Origin: Patescibacteria group bacterium
GTDB lineage: Bacteria > Patescibacteriota > Minisyncoccia > JAHIHE01
NCBI GenBank assembly: GCA_018899995.1
Contig: JAHIHE010000116.1
Span: 1 to 8,892 of the forward strand
Direction: 5' to 3'
DNA: 8,892 nucleotides
The translations under genes were made by a program, and so were the position numbers. The notes under the pieces were generated by a model that was not told the DNA's origin, ran no database searches, and worked only from the letters and a program-made list of their open reading frames with translations. Positions 6,305 to 8,892 of this stretch are shown in pieces (the first letter of the stretch is position 1; the number at the start of each line of letters is the position of its first letter).

Positions 6305-7490
6305 TTTTCTTGAGAGTTTTTAAATAAATTTTCAGCGTTTCTTCTGCCATTTTGCGCCAGGAATATTTTTGCGCTTTTTCCAAACCCGATTTCACCATCT
6401 TGTCTTTTCCGCCTGTGCGCCTGCCTGCCGCAGGCAGGGACCCGCCGTAGGCGGGCAAATCAGTTAACACTTCTTTCATCACCCGCGCCATCTCATCATA
6501 ATTATGGGGGTCAAAATATTTCGCGGCCGAACCCAGAATTTCCTTAAGCGGCGCGATGCCGGAAGCCGCCACCGGCGCGCCGCAGGCAAACGCTTCAAGC
6601 CCGGTTAGGCCAAAGCCCTCGTAAAAAGAAGGTATCACAAAAAGCTCGCATGCGTTGTAAAACAAAACCAATTCTTCCTCCGGAATAAACCCCGGGCAAA
6701 TAATATCTTTTTCCAAATCCAGGTCTTTAATCGCTTTTAATATTTCCGGATAAAATGGATCCTCTTTCCCACCCAGAACCAGCTGGATGTCAAGCCCAAA
6801 ACCGTTTTTCAGCTTCTCAAAAGCCTTTATAAGCCCGACTACGTTTTTGTGATTGCGCCAGACACCTGCGTAAAAAATGAACGGCTTGGCAGCTCCGTAT
6901 TTTTCGGCGATGTCTTTTTTAATTTTATCACGATTCGGCAAAATTTTGAAATTATCGCCGACGCCTTCGTAAACCACTTCTATCTTACGCGGGTCTGCGG
7001 AAAAATATTTTATCACATCTTCTTTAGTAGAGTTTGACACCGCGATAACCTTTTCGGCTTTTCTGATTGACGATCCAAAAACCGCCTTAAACGCCCGCCG
7101 CCGGAGCCGGGAATTCATTTTATGTCCGGGAAAGAAAAAAGGCGTTATGTCGTGAATGGTCACGATTGATTTTCCAGGATATAAAATCGGGCTGTTAAAG
7201 TGGGGAAAATGAATCAGGTCAAGGCGCTCTTTTAAAAGTTGCAGCGGCAAAATAATTTGTTCGCGCCATGAGTACCAGTGCGCTTTTACTTTGACTTTTT
7301 TGAAATTTTCCGCCGGCGGATTAAATTTGTCAAACTCTTTTTCCAATAAAAAAATTATGTATTGATTTTTTTTGTCAATTTCCGCCAGGTTATTAATCAA
7401 ATTCTTGATGTAATTTCCAATGCCGGTCTGCTCGGCGCCGTACATCCGCGCGTCAATGCCGATTTTGTGAGTTTTATTTTTTTGCTCCAT
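6276..7490 (-). CDS. GT4-family glycosyltransferase
   Basis: 404 residues, GT-B fold retaining glycosyltransferase. N-terminal acceptor domain: KIGIDARMYGAEQTGIGNY (9-27), HFPHFNSP (94-101), TIHDITPFFFP (111-121), AEKVIAVSNSTKEDV (145-159). C-terminal nucleotide-sugar domain: FYAGVWRNHKNVVGLIKAF (206-224), LVLGGKEDP (237-245), and the donor-site E291-x7-E299 within EGFGLTGLE. The pattern resembles mannosyl- or rhamnosyltransferases of surface polysaccharide assembly; donor and acceptor cannot be told. The ATG at 7490 overlaps the tail of an upstream glycosyltransferase remnant, and its 3' end overlaps the DUF4012 gene by 29 nt. Residues about 346-358 (PAYGGSLPAAGRR) are encoded by two back-to-back palindromes (6420-6455) and interrupt an otherwise typical C-terminal helix region between VLTD and the GLEKAQKYSWRKMAEETL motif. 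Confidence 0.92.
   Translation of the reverse strand: MEQKNKTHKIGIDARMYGAEQTGIGNYIKNLINNLAEIDKKNQYIIFLLEKEFDKFNPPAENFKKVKVKAHWYSWREQIILPLQLLKERLDLIHFPHFNSPILYPGKSIVTIHDITPFFFPGHKMNSRLRRRAFKAVFGSSIRKAEKVIAVSNSTKEDVIKYFSADPRKIEVVYEGVGDNFKILPNRDKIKKDIAEKYGAAKPFIFYAGVWRNHKNVVGLIKAFEKLKNGFGLDIQLVLGGKEDPFYPEILKAIKDLDLEKDIICPGFIPEEELVLFYNACELFVIPSFYEGFGLTGLEAFACGAPVAASGIAPLKEILGSAAKYFDPHNYDEMARVMKEVLTDLPAYGGSLPAAGRRTGGKDKMVKSGLEKAQKYSWRKMAEETLKIYLKTLKKNDRNQNNKT
6420..6455. repeat. Double GC-rich palindrome inside the glycosyltransferase gene
   Basis: Two adjacent hairpins: CCTGCCTG (6420-6427)/CAGGCAGG (6431-6438), and CCCGCC (6441-6446)/GGCGGG (6450-6455), each with a 3-nt loop and 2 nt between them. 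They lie in frame and encode residues of about 346-358. The base composition is far richer in GC than the flanking gene. I associate this palindrome type with Parcubacteria genomes from memory and have not checked it against any database. Confidence 0.85.
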
Positions 7491-7563
7491 AGGTTTCTTT
7501 AAAAACTTGTAAGGTTTCTCTCGCGCACTTTTCCCACGAAAATTTTTTAACTTGCTCGGAGCC
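7474..7563 (-). pseudogene. 3' remnant of a second GT4 glycosyltransferase
   Basis: A 29-codon open stretch with no start, preceded by an in-frame TAG at 7564-7566. Its product, GSEQVKKFSWEKCARETL followed by QVFKETYGAKK, aligns without gaps to the C-terminus of the neighbouring enzyme (GLEKAQKYSWRKMAEETL, then KIYLKT). This is the SW-x-K-x-A-x-ETL helix that ends many GT4 enzymes. It overlaps the start of the intact glycosyltransferase by 17 nt, as functional genes in this operon do. So a full-length upstream glycosyltransferase once stood here and everything before its last ~29 codons has been replaced by the unrelated DNA starting at about 7564. Confidence 0.8.
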
Positions 7564-7587
7564 CTAACTTACAGTCAGTACAGGGAC

Positions 7588-7616
7588 TTGACAAACAATG
7601 TTCGTTATAATATACT
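7588..7616 (+). promoter_or_regulatory. Strong sigma70-type promoter of a candidate small RNA
   Basis: TTGACA (7588-7593), 17-nt spacer, TATACT (7611-7616, 5 of 6). A better -10 hexamer, TATAAT at 7606-7611, has too short a spacer (12 nt). Predicted start near 7623. No ORF with a start codon follows; the downstream sequence folds and ends in an intrinsic terminator. Confidence 0.65.
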
Positions 7617-7622
7617 AATATT

Positions 7623-7731
7623 AGAATAAGTCCTTAGGGTAAAGTTCGGCGAAGGGCATTCTCATCAGGAATATCCCGTTGAAACCGGAACAGTCCCAAA
7701 AGGCATCTATCCGCTATTTGAGCGGATTTTT
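7623..7731 (+). ncRNA. Candidate structured small RNA, about 105-110 nt, family unknown
   Basis: Between the promoter at 7588-7616 and the terminator at 7709-7731 the transcript folds into one nested rod. Outer helix: CCTT (7632-7635)/AAGG (7700-7703) and GGG (7637-7639)/CCC (7695-7697). Middle: GTTC (7644-7647)/GAAC (7688-7691) and GG (7648-7649)/CC (7685-7686) with a bulged G. Inner: GGG (7654-7656)/CCC (7675-7677) and ATTC (7658-7661)/GAAT (7669-7672) around a 7-nt loop. Three helices nested in the right order between good transcription signals support a real RNA. It lacks the GGAA-loop signature of SRP RNA and I do not recognise it as 6S, tmRNA or RNase P. In one frame it is open from 7627 to a stop near 7755 but has no start codon. 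Confidence 0.55.
7709..7731 (+). terminator. Intrinsic terminator of the small RNA
   Basis: ATCCGCT (7709-7715) pairs perfectly with AGCGGAT (7721-7727) around a 5-nt loop, followed by T to 7731. The T-run is on the + strand only. The hairpin overlaps the last codons and stop of the oppositely oriented small ORF at 7714-7935. Confidence 0.75.
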
Positions 7732-7935
7732 GATTTGGATCATTCTGAATTTTAAATCCGCAAAAAAATTTTCGTCATTTTTAATATAAGCGCGATAAAA
7801 AATATTAGATATAAAATCGGTGAATTCAAGCAAAATATCGGTTACGGAAGATTGGATTTTAAACTCAATTTTTGTATTCGGATAATTTTCCCTAAGCGAT
7901 TTTTCTATTTCAAATCTTAATTTTGCGCGGCCCAA
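7714..7935 (-). CDS. Small hypothetical ORF
   Basis: 73 residues if it starts at TTG 7935, which has AAAGGCGG a few bases upstream; no ATG is available, and an in-frame TAA about 14 codons further upstream closes the frame. The product is polar with a mid-protein hydrophobic/aromatic segment (ITDILLEFTDFISNIFYRAYI-like, about 31-52) and a lysine-rich end. I recognise no family. Its 3' end runs into the terminator hairpin of the convergent small RNA. It could be a real small gene, a fragment of a decayed one, or spurious; the AT-rich codon use fits the local DNA rather than the neighbouring operon. Confidence 0.35.
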   Translation of the reverse strand: MGRAKLRFEIEKSLRENYPNTKIEFKIQSSVTDILLEFTDFISNIFYRAYIKNDENFFADLKFRMIQIKNPLK

Positions 7936-8123
7936 AAAGCCGCCTTTAGATGCTAATGAGTTGTTTTTTTGTTCTGTCTTTTAAATTATAGGATTCGTCA
8001 AGATAAATATACATAGAAAATGAAAAGTTAATTTTGGAACAAAAGATCAGAATGACCCTTTTTATCTTATCAAAAAATCAGCTTTTTGGCGAATAAAAAT
8101 CTCGCGATTTGTACGCGTTGCGT

Positions 8124-8203
8124 AAAAAAATAACCCCGAAGAAAATTTTGTTTACCCCGTTAGAAAGTTTCTTTCTAACAGAGTTTATTGTTTCTTCGAG
8201 GTT
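8124..8203 (-). terminator. Large two-part hairpin with T7 tail ending the leftward array transcript
   Basis: On the - strand, an outer 13-bp stem with one mismatch (8203-8191 with 8144-8132) encloses an inner perfect stem, GTTAGAAAG (8159-8167)/CTTTCTAAC (8171-8179) with a TTT loop, and is followed by A and seven T (8130-8124). This is an intrinsic terminator for leftward transcription. The inner stem belongs to the CCCCGTTAGAAA palindrome family seen at 551-661 and 6182-6210. The hairpin begins 3 bp beyond the last motif of the repeat array. Confidence 0.65.
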
Positions 8204-8205
8204 TG

Positions 8206-8553
8206 GTCTCGCGCATCAAGATTAGTTCTTGTATCTATAACGGCTCGCGTTCTATCACTGATTCTTGCTTGAAACTTGGCTCGCGCTCCTCAATTGGTTC
8301 TTGCTGGAACACTGGCTCGCGCCGATGTAGTGGTTCTTGCTTCTTAGCTGGCTCGCGCTCGCATTTTGGTTCTTGTTCATTGAATGGCTCGCGTATTGCG
8401 CATGGTTCTTGCTTAAGGGTTGGCTCGCGCCGTCCATCTGGTTCTTGCACTTTTCCTGGCTCGCGTCCTCTTGCAGATTCTTGCCGTAAATACGGCTCGC
8501 GCTTTTAAGGTGGTTCTTGCTTCATGTATGGCTCGCGTAGAACACGGTTCTAG
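8206..8553. repeat. Dual-motif spaced array, 20 short motifs in 18-nt register
   Basis: GGCTCGCG occurs at 8242, 8278, 8314, 8350, 8386, 8422, 8458, 8494 and 8530 (degenerate GTCTCGCG at 8206). Halfway between lies GGTTCTTG at 8296, 8332, 8368, 8404, 8440 and 8512, with one-base variants at 8224, 8260 and 8476; a degenerate GGTTCTAG closes the array at 8546, two bases out of phase. The period is 36 bp, made of two 18-bp halves. The base before GG is usually T and the base after the motif is a pyrimidine, so the true core is about 10 nt with about 8 nt of unrelated sequence. The two motifs share the scaffold GG-TC--G, suggesting duplication of an 18-bp unit followed by amplification of the 36-bp pair. 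In + it can be read as GSRxxxGSCxxx and in - as REPxxxQEPxxx, but both frames are stopped at the TTAA at 8505-8508 and motifs continue beyond, so I favour a non-coding array. Confidence 0.92.
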
Positions 8554-8566
8554 TTTTTTTGGCTTT

Positions 8567-8890
8567 TTAAGCCGGCGCTTTTACTGCCTTTTTGCGATAC
8601 ACCTTTGCCTGCTCTCTGTCTCTTATCGGCTCAATCAAATGATCCATGCTGTGATTCAAGACATGGAAAGCGTAGGGCAATCTTCCGGTATTTACCAAAT
8701 GGTCTTGTCTTGCCTCTCTTACCGGCAAGCCGTATGCCTGCCACCAGATTTCCAGCGCATGCGAAACGAATATTTTTACCATCCAGCGGTTGGCTCTGCG
8801 GTGAACATTTTTAGCGCCTTTTTGTTCTTCGAAAGCTCTTCTTGATTTATAGAGCCCATAGTAAGCGCCTTTTGCCCTGATTAACGAAGG
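8567..8890 (-). CDS. C-terminal part of a transposase-like protein (IS110-like, tentative)
   Basis: The frame is open from the window edge to TAA at 8569-8567, giving the last 107 residues of a longer protein; the Met at 8782 is internal. The visible part reads IRAKGAYYGLYKSRRAFEEQ, then NVHRRANRWMVKIFVSHALEIWW, and a basic tail ending RKKAVKAPA. An RAKG-x-YYxLYK-x-R segment followed by HxRAxRxMVKxFxxHLWxxW-like helices resembles the C-terminal end of IS110/IS1111-type transposases as I remember them; this is a resemblance only, since the catalytic DEDD and Ser domains are outside the window. The repeat array begins 14 bp after the stop and lies on the same leftward transcript, ended by the hairpin at 8203-8124. 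Confidence 0.5.
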   Translation of the reverse strand, partial: PSLIRAKGAYYGLYKSRRAFEEQKGAKNVHRRANRWMVKIFVSHALEIWWQAYGLPVREARQDHLVNTGRLPYAFHVLNHSMDHLIEPIRDREQAKVYRKKAVKAPA

Positions 8891-8892
8891 AC

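Noticed and set aside
7632..7758. + strand peptide-like frame ending in PKGIYPLFERIFDLDHSEF
   Set aside because: The frame is closed upstream by TAA and has no start codon; the same bases form nested helices and a terminator, so an RNA gene is more likely.
8235..8450. Protein gene for an (R/Q)EPxxx repeat on the - strand, and its + strand counterpart at 8188-8508
   Set aside because: Both frames are stopped inside the array while the motifs continue, starts are GTG or TTG only, and the motifs are invariant at wobble positions. Kept as an alternative in the findings, not as a feature.
8206..8553. CRISPR array
   Set aside because: Repeats are only 8-10 nt and spacers about 8-10 nt, two repeat types alternate, and no cas gene is present. 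The likeness is architectural only.
8561..8573. GGCTT-TTT-AAGCC hairpin as terminator of the transposase-like gene
   Set aside because: In the leftward direction it is followed by a run of A, not T, so it would not act as an intrinsic terminator; the hairpin at 8203-8124 fits better.
8420..8845. 141-codon + strand ORF running from the array through the transposase-like gene
   Set aside because: It is antisense to a frame that reads convincingly as protein, and its product has no recognisable pattern.

Overview
The window looks like a piece of a Candidate Phyla Radiation (Patescibacteria, probably Parcubacteria-like) genome. This rests on three things: a DUF4012 protein next to MurJ and a GT4 glycosyltransferase, small overlapping genes on the standard code (TGA is a stop, TGG encodes Trp), and many short GC-rich palindromes of a kind I associate from memory with these genomes, some lying in frame inside genes. 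The lineage is an inference; there is no rRNA or marker gene here.

Left part, + strand (1-2660): a NUDT15-like Nudix hydrolase (26-439); a 111-bp stretch with inverted-repeat ends (551-661) whose right end abuts a strong promoter; a hicB-hicA toxin-antitoxin pair (716-934, 927-1211) whose toxin gene carries a palindrome near its 3' end; then a compact cassette consisting of a promoter (1247-1276), a strongly structured non-coding RNA region (about 1283-1460) closed by a GTGGGAC/GTCCCAC stem, a retron-like reverse transcriptase (1502-2644) with YVDG in place of YxDD, and a terminator that begins inside the last codons. No effector gene accompanies it.

Middle part, - strand (2947-7563): a cell-envelope operon transcribed right to left, namely the 29-residue tail of a lost glycosyltransferase, a complete GT4 glycosyltransferase, a membrane-anchored DUF4012 protein, and the lipid II flippase MurJ. 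The genes overlap or almost touch. Palindromic elements sit in frame in both the glycosyltransferase and the DUF4012 gene.

Right part (7564-8892) appears to be accessory DNA that replaced the 5' part of the lost glycosyltransferase. It holds a promoter, a nested structured RNA and a terminator on + (7588-7731); a small hypothetical ORF on - (7714-7935); and, on -, the 3' end of a transposase-like gene (8567 to the edge) followed by a striking 20-motif array (8206-8553) and a large hairpin with a T-run (8203-8124). The array alternates GGCTCGCG and GGTTCTTG in strict 18-nt register with unrelated 8-10 nt between them. Its motifs are conserved as DNA rather than as codons, and it is broken by stops in both repeat-encoding frames, so I read it as a non-coding array of unknown function inside the 3' untranslated region of a mobile-element transcript. 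The array and the ncRNA-reverse transcriptase cassette are the two parts most likely to be new biology.
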